Translations under genes and position numbers: made by a program
From: Rhododendron vialii
Taxonomy: Eukaryota; Streptophyta; Magnoliopsida; Ericales; Ericaceae
Assembly: GCF_030253575.1 (NCBI RefSeq)
Contig: NC_080562.1
Location: forward strand, 24,889,352 to 24,953,351
DNA length: 64,000 nucleotides
Direction: 5' to 3'
Notes under the pieces: generated by a model
What the model was told of the DNA's origin: nothing
What the model saw: the letters and a program-made list of their open reading frames with translations, nothing else
Databases searched by the model: none
Part shown: piece after piece, positions 22,895 to 35,202 of the stretch
Layout of the letters: every line of letters begins with the position of its first letter
How positions within the stretch are numbered: the first letter of the stretch is position 1

Positions 22895-25465
22895 ATGTCT
22901 CAACCAATGTCTCAATCTCAAAATATATCTTCAGCGGCCTCTAATGCCGCCACCGATAATTCAACAGCCCTTAAAAGAGCATCAAATGATATGGGATGGG
23001 AGTATGGAATACTAGTGGATCCTACGAATTTTGGATAAAATACAATGCAAATTGTGTGGTAAGATTATGAGTTCAGGGATTAGTAGGCTAAAAAAACACA
23101 TAGCTCAAATTAAGGGGTCTGTTTCCTCTTGTCCTAATGCAAGCAAGGAAGATATAGCCAAGTGTAAAGCGGCAGTTGAAGAGGGAAGTAAGAAGAAAAA
23201 AGACAAGCTTCAAGCGGCCTAGGAGATTAGAAAGAAAGTGACTATCATAGAAGAAGAAGATGGTGATGAGGAAGTTGATTTCATAGGGACAAGAAAGAGG
23301 CCCTATACTCTAGGTCCCATGGATAAATATGTATCGGATATCAATCCTGGGAAGAAGATGACGTCGGGACAACAAACCATAAGTGCTACACTTTTGAAGG
23401 CTAGAAGTGAGAAAGTGAAAAGTTTCTTGGCTCGATGGGTGTATGAAGCCGGTATCCCATTTCATGCCATTGACAATAATAGCTTCGCTCAATTTTGTGA
23501 AGTGGTTGGTCATTTTGGCGTGGTCTACCAACCTCCAAGCCAATACAAATTAAGGGAGCCATTGTTGAAGGCGGAAGTGGAGAGAACCAAAAAATGTCTC
23601 AAGAAGCAAGAGGAAGAGTGGGCTTCAACGGGTTGTTCTATTATTACTGATGCTTGGAGCGATCGAAAGAGGAGAAGCATCATGAATTTGTGTGTCAATT
23701 GCAAGGAAGGGACTACTTTTCTTTCTTCTAAGGAAACTTTGGATGAGTCGCACACGGGGGAATACATCTTCAACTATGTTGACAAGTGTATTGAAGAGGT
23801 TGGGCCAAAAAATGTAGTTCAAGTGGTGATGGACAATGCATCAAATAACATGGCTGCGGCGGAGTTGTTGAAGGTCAAGAGGCCTAACATCTTTTGGAGC
23901 TCATGTGCCACGCACACCATACACCTTATGCTTGAAGGAATTGGTAAGCTACCAAAATTCAAAGGAGTTATAGATAAGGCAAAGGCCTTTACTATATTTA
24001 TTTATGCTTACCATACGACTTTGGCATTGATGAGAAAAGCTACCAAAAAGAGAGATATAGTGAGGCTGGGTGTGACTAGATTTGCAACATCTTTCTTGAC
24101 TTTGAAAAGTTTGGCGGAGAAGAAAGAAGCCTTGAAGGTAATGGTTACTAGCAATGAATGACCGGGGAAAGAGTAAATGGGGTCCTAGTAGCACAAAAGG
24201 GAAAACACCATATGCTACCGTGCTTAGTATATCATTTTGGAATGGTGTAAGTCTATGCTTGAAAGTGTTTGCTCTCCTAGTGAAAGTGCTTCGACTTGTT
24301 GATGGGGACCGTCCCTCAATGGGCTTTGTGTATGGAGAACTACAAAAGGCGAAACAAGAGATCATAGAGGCATGCAAATCTAAAGAGGCCCAATTCAAGT
24401 CGATATTAGATATCATTGATACAAAATCTCAAGGTCGGCTAGATAGTCCATTACATTTGACGGCTTATTTGTTGAATCCTTTTTTCTTCTATAAGGATCA
24501 AACCATTCAAAATGATTCAAGCATCATGGAGGCAGTTGTTGAATGTGTTGAAGGATTCTATCCAGAAGATGTGGATGCCCAAGATTATGTCGTCAATAAA
24601 GAGTTGTTGATGTACAAGAACAAAGTAGGTATGTTTGGAAAAAATGTGGCCCTTCGCAGATGTGAAGCAAACAATGACAATTATGATCTGGGTAAATTAT
24701 GGCATTTTTTACGCTTCTTAGTTCTTCATTTAATTTACTAATTACTAGTAATGTTAGTAGTAAGTTAGCAACTTCGTGCAAATAGAATTTTAAGTTGTGT
24801 TTTTTTTTTTACATGACTAGTTGGTTAGTGGGCTAATTATGGCAACTCTACACCCAAATTGCAAAGAATGGCTATGAGAATTCTCGCTTTGACTTCAAGT
24901 TCATCCGGGTGTAGAGAAATTGGAGCACCTTTGAGGGGGTAAGTCCATATACTTTTCTCTTCATCTCTCGCTCTTATAGTAATTTAGTAGCTTGAAATTA
25001 TTATTAAAGGAGAAATGGCATGGATTTTTTTATGTATAGATACATACAAAGAAAAGGAATAGACTAGATGCAACAAGGATGAGCAATCTAGTGTACGTCC
25101 AATTCAATGTCAAACTCATCAACAAGAAAGCAAAGAAGAAGGAGAAAGATGTCCTACTTGCTAGCGAAGCAACGTATGCACAAGGATGGATTGTTGAAGG
25201 TGGTGATGATGATGAAGTTGAGCCGGGTTCAGGACTTACATATGAGTTGCTTGCCACCACTATGGGAGTGGATGAAGTCTTTATGCCAAGAAGAAGTGGT
25301 AGAAATGTTGGAGTACGTGAGCCGCGAGAGCTACATGAAGAAGATTTTGTATCAGAAGATGTCTCCGAAGAGGAGGAAAATGAGGAGATTGACTTTGAGT
25401 CTGATGGAGATCAAGTTTTGGAGGGGTATGGAGGAGAAGAGATAGAGGAAGGAGATGAACTTTGA
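22895..25465 (+). pseudogene. hAT transposase (BED finger, DUF659), broken
   Basis: The frame opens at the ATG at 22895 (MSQPMSQSQN). A 1-nt shift near 23028 precedes the BED-type zinc finger (IQCKLCGKIMSSGISRLKKH). An in-frame TAG sits at 23220-23222, after which the frame continues. The DUF659 domain covers about 23440-24150, with ITDAWSDRKRRS, VVQVVMDNASNN and CATHTIHLMLE. A frameshift and stops near 24155-24173 follow; the next block (SISFWNGVSLCLKVF, LVDGDRPSMGFVYGE) is in another frame to about 24690. After an apparent intron the dimerisation region reads ANYGNSTPKLQRMAMRIL and SSSSGCRENWSTFE. A clean GT-AG intron at about 24938-25039 joins it to IHTKKRNRLDATR, and an acidic tail ends at 25465. 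Such enzymes cut and paste hAT elements; this one cannot make a full protein. Confidence 0.9.
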
Positions 25466-28250
25466 ACTTGGCATTAGGGATCTTCGATCTCGTTTATTTC
25501 TACTTATTGTCTTATTCAACTTATTTACTAGTTGCTACTACTTAATTTCATTTGGGTTTGTACATTAAACTTTGTATTATGGTTATGTAGAACTTTGAAC
25601 TTGCATTATGGATACATAGAATATAGTTTGATTGGATAATGGTTTGTTAAAAAAAAACGCCGAATTGCTTGGCGCCGCCTAGGCGACTTGGCGCTTGGAG
25701 GTGGGTCTCCGCCCTGCTAGCGCTAAGCGCCATTTAGAACATTGTAATATCTCAATTGACTGTGCTACAGCCACAAGCATCTTGAAAATAGACATGAAGT
25801 AGATAGGGAGGTGACCAAAATTTGAATTTAACAGAGTAAGACGACCACCCGAAGAATTAAATCTCCTACTCCATGCACTCAACTTCTTACCCATCCTGTC
25901 CAAGATTGGTTCCCAAGTTTTAATTCTTTTCAGATTAGCACCCAAAGGCAACCCCAAGTATTTGATTGGCAATGTCTCAATTTTACACTCCATCACGAGA
26001 GCAAAATCTTTCACATCCTGATCACAAATCTTAACACCACACACAGAGCTTTTGGAAAAATTAATTTTCAAGCCTGACATGAGCTGGAAATATCTAAGAA
26101 CCCTTTTTATATTAGCCAACTCCACTCCATCGTTATTGCAAAAGAGAATCATATCATCCGCAAATTGAAGATGAGATAAGATAACTCCATTAGCCCCGAT
26201 CTGAGTTCCTTTGATTATATTTAGTGCTCTGGCTCTTTCCAACAAAATATTCAAGGCTTCAACCACAATATTGAAAAGAAAAGGGAATAAGGGATCCCCT
26301 TGCCTAAGATCTTTCTGAGACTCCCTAGTAGCAGACCCATTTATAAGAACAGACATTGCTATAGTAGACATGCATTCTTTGATCCATCCACACCATTTTT
26401 CACCAAAGTCCATTTTCACATGCAAATCCAGTAGAAAGCCCTAATTCACATAATCATATGCTCTCTCAAAATCAATTTTGAGAATGAGGCCTCCTGTGAC
26501 CTATTTTTCCAGCTATGTATTACTTCATTAGCTATTAGAACACCATCCAAGATCTGTTTTCCCCCAATAAAAGCAGCTTAAGACTCACCAATTATAGAGG
26601 GAAAGTGGAATTTAAGTCTATTTGCCAAAACTTTTGAGAGTACTTTATAGACCCCCACCATACTAATTGGTCTAAACTCCTTAAACCTAGTAGGGCAATC
26701 AACCTTTGGGATCAAAAAAACAAAAGTAGAATTGATACATTTTGTAAGCTTTCCATTGGCATGAAATTCAGAAAAAAAACTGAAATAGTAGAGGCTTGAT
26801 GAAAACCCATCCTTTCCTGATAAAGGAGAAGTTAAAGCCATCAAAGCATGGTGCCTTAAGGCTACTGCATCCTTTTAGAGCTGAGACTATCTCTCCCTCA
26901 TCAAACTGCTTTTCCAAATCAGAAGATACTAGGGGACTAAGTTTTCTGATAAACACCCCTCCTAAAGTAGTTCTAGTTCTTTGTTCCTCTTTGAAGTTGG
27001 TGCAAAAATATTCAACAGCTGCATCTTTAATTTCCTTGGGATTTTCCTCTAATCTTCCATTAGCCTTAATTGAACCCATCATATTCCTCCTAAACCTGCT
27101 ATTGGCCAACATTTGAAAAAATCTAGTGTTTTTGTCCCCCAATTTCAACCAGGTAGTTTAAGATTTTTGCCTCCACTTGGATTCAATCAAGCGAAAGAGT
27201 CTCCAAAATTCAGATTTGGTTTTGCATCTTGAAGTCTTTTCAACCTCGCTAAGTTGTCTCTCTTCGGCTAATAACTCAAAATGGTGAAGCTCAGTTTCAG
27301 TTTGCTGTAGAGCAAGTTTAACATCACCAAAGACTTCCTTATTCCACACTCTGAGCTTATCCTTAACAGCTTTCAACTTTTGCATAATCATAAATCCAGC
27401 TCAACCATCCACCTGAACCTCATTCTATGTATCCTTAGCTAACTTCGTACAACTTGGATTTGACAACCAAATATCCATAAATTTGAAAGGCCTAGGACCC
27501 CAATCCTTGCCATCATCGAGGAGCATAATAGGACAATGATCAAAGATTGGTCTCGGCAAACCCCATTGAAGCACTTTGAAATTTTCCAGCCACTGGATAG
27601 AGACTAGAAATCTGTCTAAGCGGCTGAGGATGGCATGGCCCTGAAAATTAGTCCAAGTAAATTTTCTGCCCAACATTGGAAGATCAATGATTTCCATGTT
27701 GTTACAAAACTCTACAAAATCCCTCATGCCCCTTTCAATCCTCACACATCCCACTCTCTCATTCACGTCTAAGATCTCATTAAAATCACCTCCCACACAC
27801 CACGGAACATTGGAATTTGCTTTACAGTTCAGCAGCTCCTCCCACAGCAACCTACAGTTCACCACGTCATTAGGGGCATACACATTCACAACCACACACG
27901 GAAAGACATTATTGATCAGCCCTTGAAGCAAAATAAAAGATCTTTACACAATCATGTTGTCTACTTTGAAAAAATCTTTATTCTAGAAACACAATAAACC
28001 CCCCAAAGCCCCAACAGCATCGGAGCAAGCAAACTCGAACTCAGAACTATCCTATAGACGCTAGATTGCTATCCTCTCCAAGTTTTCTAACTTTGTTTCT
28101 TGAACCAGAACCATATCAGGTTTCTGTTTTTTAATGAGTTTAAACAAAAATCTTTTCTTGGTCAAACTCCATAATCCTCTAATATTCCAAGATAACATCT
28201 ACATAAAAATTGGAACACCCACACGCAAACTCCAAAAGAGGTTAAGAAAT

Positions 28251-31200
28251 CTAACACTCCACTTCTCTCTCAAGCATTTGAGAGTACTCCAGAGATTCGA
28301 TTTCAATCATTGAGCGTAAAACCAAATCATCATTAAGGTGAAAATTTATACCCAACTCACCTCCAATTTCCATCGTAGCTCTGACCACACGAATTACCCT
28401 TGAACTGCTCTGAGGAGAAACAACAGAGGAGGAGACAGAGTTTTCTACCTGAGTGCGATCCCCATCCACCACCTCATGAATGATAACTAGCTTCGAGAGT
28501 TGTCGCCTTCTCCTTCTCCTGCACTCAGCATCATTTAGGTCCACCAACAGATTGATACTCGAAATTTGAGAACTCCTCACCAGATGAGCTGATTACTCAG
28601 GGTAGCCACCACTTGCCACAAGAGATACATCTAGATGGAGCTCAATCTCAAAACGAGGTCTAGCAGAATCAACTACAACTTCAATGGACCCTAAAGCTTT
28701 AAGGCCTAAAGACCCTTCCACATTAAAAGGCACCACAGGCCCACCAACAGTTAGAATAGTGCTAGCTGCCAAATGGGCTTCCTCGTGGGCCAAAGAGGTA
28801 ACCACATTCTGGCCCACTACACCCAACTCAACATCACCTCTCTTCAAGGCCTCCACAGAGTCCTCGACCACCGATTCAAAATCCCCTGATGGGGCTTGCG
28901 TATTGGACAGCTCAGGCATTAAATGCTTAACTGCAATCTTGAGTTGAGACCCTATAGTCCCATCATGAACCTTGTCTACCCCAAGCACACCTATTATACC
29001 AGCTATACTACCACCAAGACCCCCTATTCTATTGGCTGCTGGGTTTGAATAGGCTTCCACGTCACCATCACCCTCCTTCCCTTCCCTTCCCTTCCCTGAT
29101 TTGAATTTTCGGCCTGCTTCCCATTGGAAGTTTTTTTAGCTTCCTAACAGTACCATGAGCAATAGCAACCACCGAAGAGCAAAGTTCAACCTCCTCTAAA
29201 CTAACAAATGAGGATTCCTCTGTAACTTTAACCTCATAGACCACGCCCTAAACCTCCAACTTGATCCATCTGTCTATTTTTTGCCTCTCCTCTAAAGCTA
29301 TCAGCACCATCCCCTTAGCAAAAGAAAAATCTTTCAAAGTAGCCTCATCCATCGCAATAAAGTAACCCCAAACCTCTCCAATCAGCTTGAAAGTTTGGGT
29401 GTTCCAGGCATTTAGAGGAATTCCTTGGCATTTCAACCAGACAAATCTTTCAAAGCTAGCAGTCTCACCATTCCACGGTTTTACCACTTCAAACTAGAGA
29501 TTCATCCATGGGTCCTTAATAAGTGAGTCCCTAGCTTCTTGGCTTTGAAATATGATAAAGACTGATCTCCCTCCCATAGTCCTGAACTGGGTCTCAATAT
29601 CACTCTCCAAACTGAAATTGCTTTTCAAGGTCGACATAGAAACAACCATGTGCATAACAACCACCGCACTTCTAAATAACCCTTCATTCCCAACAGAGTT
29701 AACCTGGAGAGTAATACTCTGTTCTGTAGAAGGTTTTTTGGAAGATTCCCTTTACAGAGCATGAACGTAGGATTTAGCTGGACCAAACATGCCCCTTGTC
29801 GATTTGTCACAGTCGAGGACATTTATCTCATTAGGCCCAGAAATCAACTGCTTGAGGACCTGCTCAGTGGGAAATTTGGGCAACTTCTGATGGAGTTTTG
29901 CTTCATTGTGGCCAAAGCAAGCTTCCTTTACAAACAGACGATTGTTGTCCACCTAAACCCCATTCATTCTAGTCATTGCCATTCCTGAAGACACATGACA
30001 ATCAAACCTCACAAACCCGAATTTATTACCCGTCTGTTTACTCCTTTTGCTTGGTATAAATGCATCCTTAACCACCCCAAACTTGTTGAAAGTTCTCCGT
30101 AGCCAGACCTGGTCTTTTTCCTCTGGTATGTTGTCCACAAATAGAGTTGTGGGCAGCGTGCTCGGAAAAAAGGGCGAATCGATGAGCGCGCTTTTTTGGC
30201 AGACGAGCGCTCAATTCAGAGTCACCACTTGGGTTTGAAGGTCCGACACCCAAAGAACCAAACTTGAAAAGCTCACTGCGCTGTTTATTTTGAAAAAGGT
30301 GAAGGCACCAGTCCGTCATAACCATATCTGGGTTCGGGAGCCAGGTTACGAGAGAGGAAGGGTTTTAAGGCACCCCTCTCGCCCAATCCGAAGATCGGTC
30401 TCTACTTAAGCATTTGCAAAAACATTTGCGATTCTGTTTGATTAATTAATTCTTTAGCCAATTAGGGTGGGGAAACAGTTAATTGGGGATTAAGACTGTA
30501 ACACTTTGCAAGATGCGATATGAGATGATATATTAGAAAATAAATTAGATAAAATTCAACACTGTGACTGGATATCAAAACAGTGCGTTAGTATGAATTT
30601 GACACAAACAGTGACCAACTAGTATGCATGGATCTGCCAACATGCAAGTCCACCGTCGCGCATCAGACCCACACCATCGCGCGAGATTGATATCCTCCCA
30701 ACAGGGTAAGTTTTATCTCCTTCTAGGCTCTAGAAGGACCAATGCACACCCAGGACAAATCAAGCAGTTCTAAGCAGTTCTAATATACAGTTAAAAGGCT
30801 GAAAAGCCCTACAAATTAACAGATCACCCCGTAAAGAGTGTGGGGACAAAATAATGGCCTAAAGCCAAGCTACCCGCGCAAGGCCAGCCACTAGTCAGAG
30901 GCGCTCTGGAGCGCGAATGTGGCACTCTGGCGCGCGATGGTCGCGCCCTGGCGCAACCAGACCAATACTTGGTTTGCATGTTTCTGGGTTCTAGGACAGG
31001 TCCAGAATGACCCCAGGGGTACTCCATAACAGCAGAAACTCATATTGAACTAAGACTAGTAGTTTATACTAAGGAAAGCAGTAAACTGGTTGTTAGCATG
31101 CTTGCAAATTGATCTATATAAACAAAAAGACAAAAAATAGTAGGAAACCAATCCCCACGCGGTCCTGTGCGCGCGGCCACGGAGTGTCGCGCGCGAGACT

Positions 31201-32174
31201 GGGACCGTCGCGCGCTGGTTCCTACCACAACGGCTTTTGAAACCCTGCCAGCTTTAGGTCCAGAATTGGTATTGATTACCAGCCTTGGCCCTGTCAGCCC
31301 CCTTCAGGGATCAAAACAAAAAACAATAGGTATGTTATACGTAGATTGAGTTTGAAAGAGGTTGAGTTTTGAAGTTTGAAGTTGATTGGGGTGCTTGTGT
31401 TGAGTATTTTGAGAAATGTGAATTTGGATGAAAAACACAAGAGCTTATGTGCTTACTCTTTTTTTGAATTTTTGTAACCCTAAGAAAGAGCAACAATGGG
31501 GGCAATATATAGGAGGAGATGGAAGTTGGTATGAGCTGCAAAGAGGGGAGTTCAGCCAGTCCACGAGGCTGGCTGAGGTTGCATTGGTGGCAAAGTTTCT
31601 ACCTTAAGAAAAGTTGGTAGGGACTGACATTGCGCTCAGGCGCGCGAGGAAGTCAGTTCGACGCCCGATGGAGTCACTCCAGCGCGCGAGAGTTGCGCCC
31701 TGGCGTAATGGTCAATGGTCAAACTTTGACTGTTGACCACCACCTGACAATTTGACCAGCGCGCGATGGTCGTGGAACAGCGCGCGCATGTACCACCTAC
31801 TCACGCGTTGGTCAACGGTCAAGCTTTAACCATTGACCAACACCTGTCAAGTTGATCTGTGCGCACGGGTTCTCAACCAACGCGTGCCAGTAGGATTTTT
31901 GGCTCTTTTGAAGGGGCTCATATTTGGTTAGGTTCAAAAGGGTGTCAAACACTCGACATTCTCGAGGTGTTCTTAATCTGTTTCATCATTGGAGAATCAA
32001 ATACCGTAAGTAAACTAATCTGGAAGCCCAGATTGGAGTGTCTACAAGAGTAAATACCTCCTTGACGCCTGACAACCTTACAACCTGATTTCTGTGATTC
32101 TTAATCACAGGAATCCAACCACCGCCATCTCGGCCATCAACTTTCCTTTTGCCTCTCTCACTCTCTCTCACCAT
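28251..32174 (-). pseudogene. LINE ORF1: RRM and DUF4283-like protein, broken
   Basis: ORF1 starts at the ATG at 32174 with a basic N-terminus (MVRESERGKRKVDGRDGGG). It is cut after FTL by the solo LTR at 30148-32046. Translation resumes with LFVDNIPEE (RNP2-like) and NKFGFVRF (RNP1-like), a complete RRM, at 30142-29953. A DUF4283-like block follows at 29487-29248 (WLKCQGIPLNAWN). A low-complexity linker is open at 29060-28593 and 28580-28251. RRM plus DUF4283-like ORF1 is known from plant L1 elements, where it binds element RNA. Stops between blocks show decay. Confidence 0.85.
30148..32046. mobile_element. solo LTR B inside LINE ORF1
   Basis: An 1899-bp element starting TGTGGGCAGCGTGCTCGG and ending GGAGTGTCTACA, flanked by the exact 5-bp repeat AGAGT (30143-30147 and 32047-32051). 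It has no coding domains, so it is a solo LTR. Its true orientation is unclear. It is unusually rich in GCGCGC motifs and holds an imperfect 100-bp-spaced repeat of GGTCAAYGGTCAA sequence at 31710 and 31810. Confidence 0.9.
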
Positions 32175-33118
32175 TTTTTCTGCAACACTTGTTTAACGTT
32201 TAAACATTTATAGTATAAACAAGATTAGACTTAAGTTATACATACTATGCTCGAACTTTTGAAATTACTTATGCATTTTATATTTTGATAATCATGGTCT
32301 ATTGTTTTTCTCTCTTACTTGTATTTTTAATTAAAAATAAAAGCACTCCTAAATACATAATTCACCATATTAAACATTTATCTTGACATATTTATAATAT
32401 GATTTGACAAAATAAATTCAGTATTAAACATTCTTTAATGATACAAAGAAATAAAAAATATTTTTTTTTACCAAAATATCAATTCCATTCTTCTCCTTTT
32501 TTTTTGCCAAAACCACTATAAAAAAAAAACTTATATGTTGCCTATCAACAACAACAAAAAAAAAAAACCTTATCCATTAATAAACCATTTCAATATGTTT
32601 TTATGATTAATGACTCAAAAACTAATGAAAAATAAAAATATATATATCACATTTTTCTAAAAGATCACTGTGTAAAGAAACATGAGAAATGGAGAAGGAA
32701 CAATTTGAAAAATAAGTCCATGAAAATAAATTCTAATAGTATTGTAAAATAAATACCATAAAATATCTAATCAAATTAAAAAATAGTATGAGAACATAAA
32801 CGCCCTAGAAAATTAATGAAAAAACAAGAACCAATAATTCAATTAACAAAATACTAGTAATCAATATTAGTCAACAAACCCAATTAAAAATGAAATGCTG
32901 AAAAAAATAATAATACATATATAAATAAATATATCAACTTATTTTTTAAGGTTATTTGTGTCATTTAAGAGCTAAATTTAACACCGTTAGTGAGTTAGTT
33001 AATGGAAGGGGGAATCTGTATAATAGTTTCAAAAGTAAAGGAGGAGAGCATAATTTCAGAAACCTCAATGGAGGTCTCTACATTTGTTAAAAACCTCAGC
33101 AAGGTCGGTGAAATTTAC

Positions 33119-35202
33119 CCAAGATTTATACTTTAAGCGTGATGACTGCATTTTCGAATTCATATTTTCGATGAATATGGATAGTTAATATAAGCTTAAT
33201 TTTAGAGTATTCGTTATAAAATGATATCTCATTTTTTGTCATACATCTACTTTATATAATATGAGTTCATGGTTCCGATTTTTTTTAAATATTGTACAGA
33301 AGAATTTTTAAAAATTAAAAGGGTTTAAATGAGCATATATATAAACTAATCTTCCCGTTATTCCAAAAGTAGTCAGTGCAATTTTGCTAGCACTGCAGTA
33401 TGTGTGAGGCCTTAGTCAGTAATTCTTTAGAATCCAATCTATTTCTGCTCTCGATTCTCACTTTATTTTTACACTTTCAATCATCGTTCTCACGAATTTA
33501 GTAGTTTACGATATTATTTCAAAAAAGCTTTCATGCTCGATCTCTCACACACGTATACAAATTATATGACTTCACTTGTGAATGAGAGTGTGTAAGTATT
33601 TCGTGTAGTTGTGTGTGGTTTCAGAGCTATTGGTTACTGGTTAGCATTTTGGGTCCAAAGTTCCACAGAGTAGTGGAGGGCACCAAGAGCATTGGAATAT
33701 TCATCCATGTGTATATTTGGAGCAATTGTAAGCTAGGCTTCCTTTGAACAAACTTTTTGGTATTGTTTTGACTCGTCTTTTTGTTGTTTTCCCTTCAATT
33801 ATACTGGATTTGTTCGACTCGAACAAGGAAAATCAAGAAAGTTAATAAAAATAAAAATTAGACTTAGTTGAAAAAATTGAATAAAAACAACGATGAAGTC
33901 GCTAATCGATTGTCTTTCTGACTATCTTTTAGTGTCTTTTTTTTCATCTTACATGAATTTTTTTTTCAACTTTTGTCTATACTTTTATACCTTTCTGATT
34001 TTTCTCGTCGAGATAAATGATGTGACATAAAACTTATATCCAAATCTAGTAAAAGTAAAGAGAAAATAACAAAAAAGTCACCAAAACTTAGAGGCGGGTC
34101 TGGGCGGGTTGAAACGGGTCGTGAGTTAAATATGAGCGGGTCGAATATGGATCAAAAAAGTAAATGGGTTGAAAAGGGTCAGGTCGAATATGGGTCAAGC
34201 GAAACCCAAACCCGCCCGACCTGACCTGTTTTCTTTTCTTCCCCTCCCCCTCTCTTATTTGTCTCAATAAGGGGATTCAGAAAAGTAAAATTTTATGATT
34301 AAAACTCAATTTTTTTTAAAAATCAGGTTTTTATTTCTTCTTTTTTCCATTTCCAAACAGTAACGTAATTTCGACGAGGAATCAGAGGCCGCATCAAAGA
34401 ATTGTCTGGAAGGCAATGATTGCATCGATTGTACAGCTTCGGTCTTCGTTGCATTCGCCGAAGCCACTGCTTAGGTTTGAATTAATTAAAAAGTTAAGAG
34501 ACTTTTTTTTTGTCTCTATTCAAATTTTTTTGTATTTGTTTATTTTGCAATAAACTTTTTATCCCTTTTAGTTCGTCTCAAGTATCAGGTTTTTACTTTT
34601 TTTCCATTTTCAAACAGTAACGTAACTTTGACAAAGAGTCAAAGGACGCGTCAGAGAATCGTTTGGAAGGCGATGATTGTACCAATTGTATTATTTCGGT
34701 CTTCATTGCGTCCGCCAAAGCCACCTCTACTTTTTTACAAACATCTCCAATAGCAATTCTTTGTTGTGATTTTCCAATTAAAAAGATAATTTTAAACATC
34801 TCTTGTAGCAGTTTTTTATTTATTTTTATTGCTCCGATCAAGATGAATTAATGATTAAGCTAAAGATTATTGAGGCTATCTAAAAAATTTCGGGAAAAAA
34901 CAAGGCGCATTGATTTGATTATAATCATGAATTTAGAATGTAGATATTAGCAACCAAACATCCGGCTGATCGATGAGTCTGGTGATGCAAACTCCTGACA
35001 TCTCGTCCATTTTTATTTTTGTTTTCCGGGAATTTGCATCTCGTCCCTCACTCAGAAACAGCAAACAGAAGTGGAGTAATGAAGGTAATTAAAGGACAAG
35101 GTGGGTATTTTAATTCTAACCCATATAGAACCCATTTTTAACCCACTTATTAAATCCATGTAAATGTGGGTTTATATGGGTTCAACCCATATAAATCCAT
35201 TA
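33119..35202. other. intergenic, with one direct repeat
   Basis: No gene was recognised. The sequence at 34324-34472 recurs at 34586-34729 at perhaps 75-80 percent identity (shared blocks CAAACAGTAACGTAA, GGAAGGC and TTCGGTCTTC). Around 34085-34225 there are loose GGGTCGAATATGG-type repeats. Confidence 0.6.

Larger units (their letters stand above)
21805..25744 (+). mobile_element. hAT DNA transposon in LINE ORF2
   Basis: A 3940-bp element with terminal inverted repeats CAGTGTTCTAAATGGC and CAATGTTCTAAATGGC (right end reverse-complemented). It is flanked by TAATATC at 21798-21804 and 25745-25751, a 7-bp match where hAT elements usually make 8 bp. Both ends have GC-rich subterminal repeats (GGCGG, CCGCCTAG). 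It carries a degenerate BED/DUF659-type transposase on the plus strand, opposite to the LINE, and a CT microsatellite at 22224-22266. Confidence 0.93.
18641..28198 (-). pseudogene. LINE ORF2: endonuclease-reverse transcriptase, broken
   Basis: ORF2 starts at an ATG at 28198 with MLSWNIRGLW and the endonuclease motif VLVQETK, but a stop follows about 45 codons later. The rest of the endonuclease is open at 27931-27425: GGDFNEI, SRLDRFL and DHCPI, the latter preceded by Phe where Ser is usual. Reverse transcriptase blocks follow at 27148-26768, 26844-26578 (FKEFRPISMVG) and 26425-25752 (LRQGDPLFPFLF, then LQFADDM with catalytic FADD). The frame is broken by a hAT at 21805-25744 and a solo LTR at 19811-21753. 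Short pieces at 21759-21804 (WGDSVDKRKL) and 19805-19340 (HLVKWHVIAKRNEYGGLG) rejoin if these are skipped. The C-terminal zf-RVT domain at 19339-18641 (CPLCSLLEETPVHLFLHC) is intact. Several stops and frameshifts make it nonfunctional. Confidence 0.92.
18486..32216 (-). mobile_element. full-length L1-type LINE with nested insertions
   Basis: A minus-strand non-LTR retrotransposon flanked by the exact 16-bp direct repeat AAACAAGATTAGACTT (18472-18487 and 32217-32232). The 3' end is a 13-nt T run at 18486-18498, the complement of a poly-A tail. Subtracting three insertions (19811-21753, 21805-25744, 30148-32046, with one target duplication each) leaves about 5.93 kb, a normal full length for a plant L1. 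Order 5' to 3': ORF1 (RRM, DUF4283-like) and ORF2 (endonuclease, reverse transcriptase, zf-RVT). Stops and frameshifts show it is inactive. Confidence 0.93.
18081..33118. mobile_element. inverted-repeat element hosting the transposon nest
   Basis: The left arm (about 18081-18245, start GTAAATTTCACTGACCT) is inverted relative to the right arm (about 32945-33118, start on the minus strand GTAAATTTCACCGACCT). They match over about 165-175 bp, including GAAATTAT, CCTCCTTTACTTT and the ACTAACG region. Without the LINE between 18472 and 32232 the element would be about 1.3 kb. No coding sequence remains in its own DNA. The target duplication was not identified, so the superfamily is unassigned. Confidence 0.72.

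Noticed and set aside
34085-34225. GGGTCGAATATGG-type repeats as a telomere-like or regulatory array
   Set aside because: Units are irregular and do not match the plant telomere repeat; low-complexity drift explains them.
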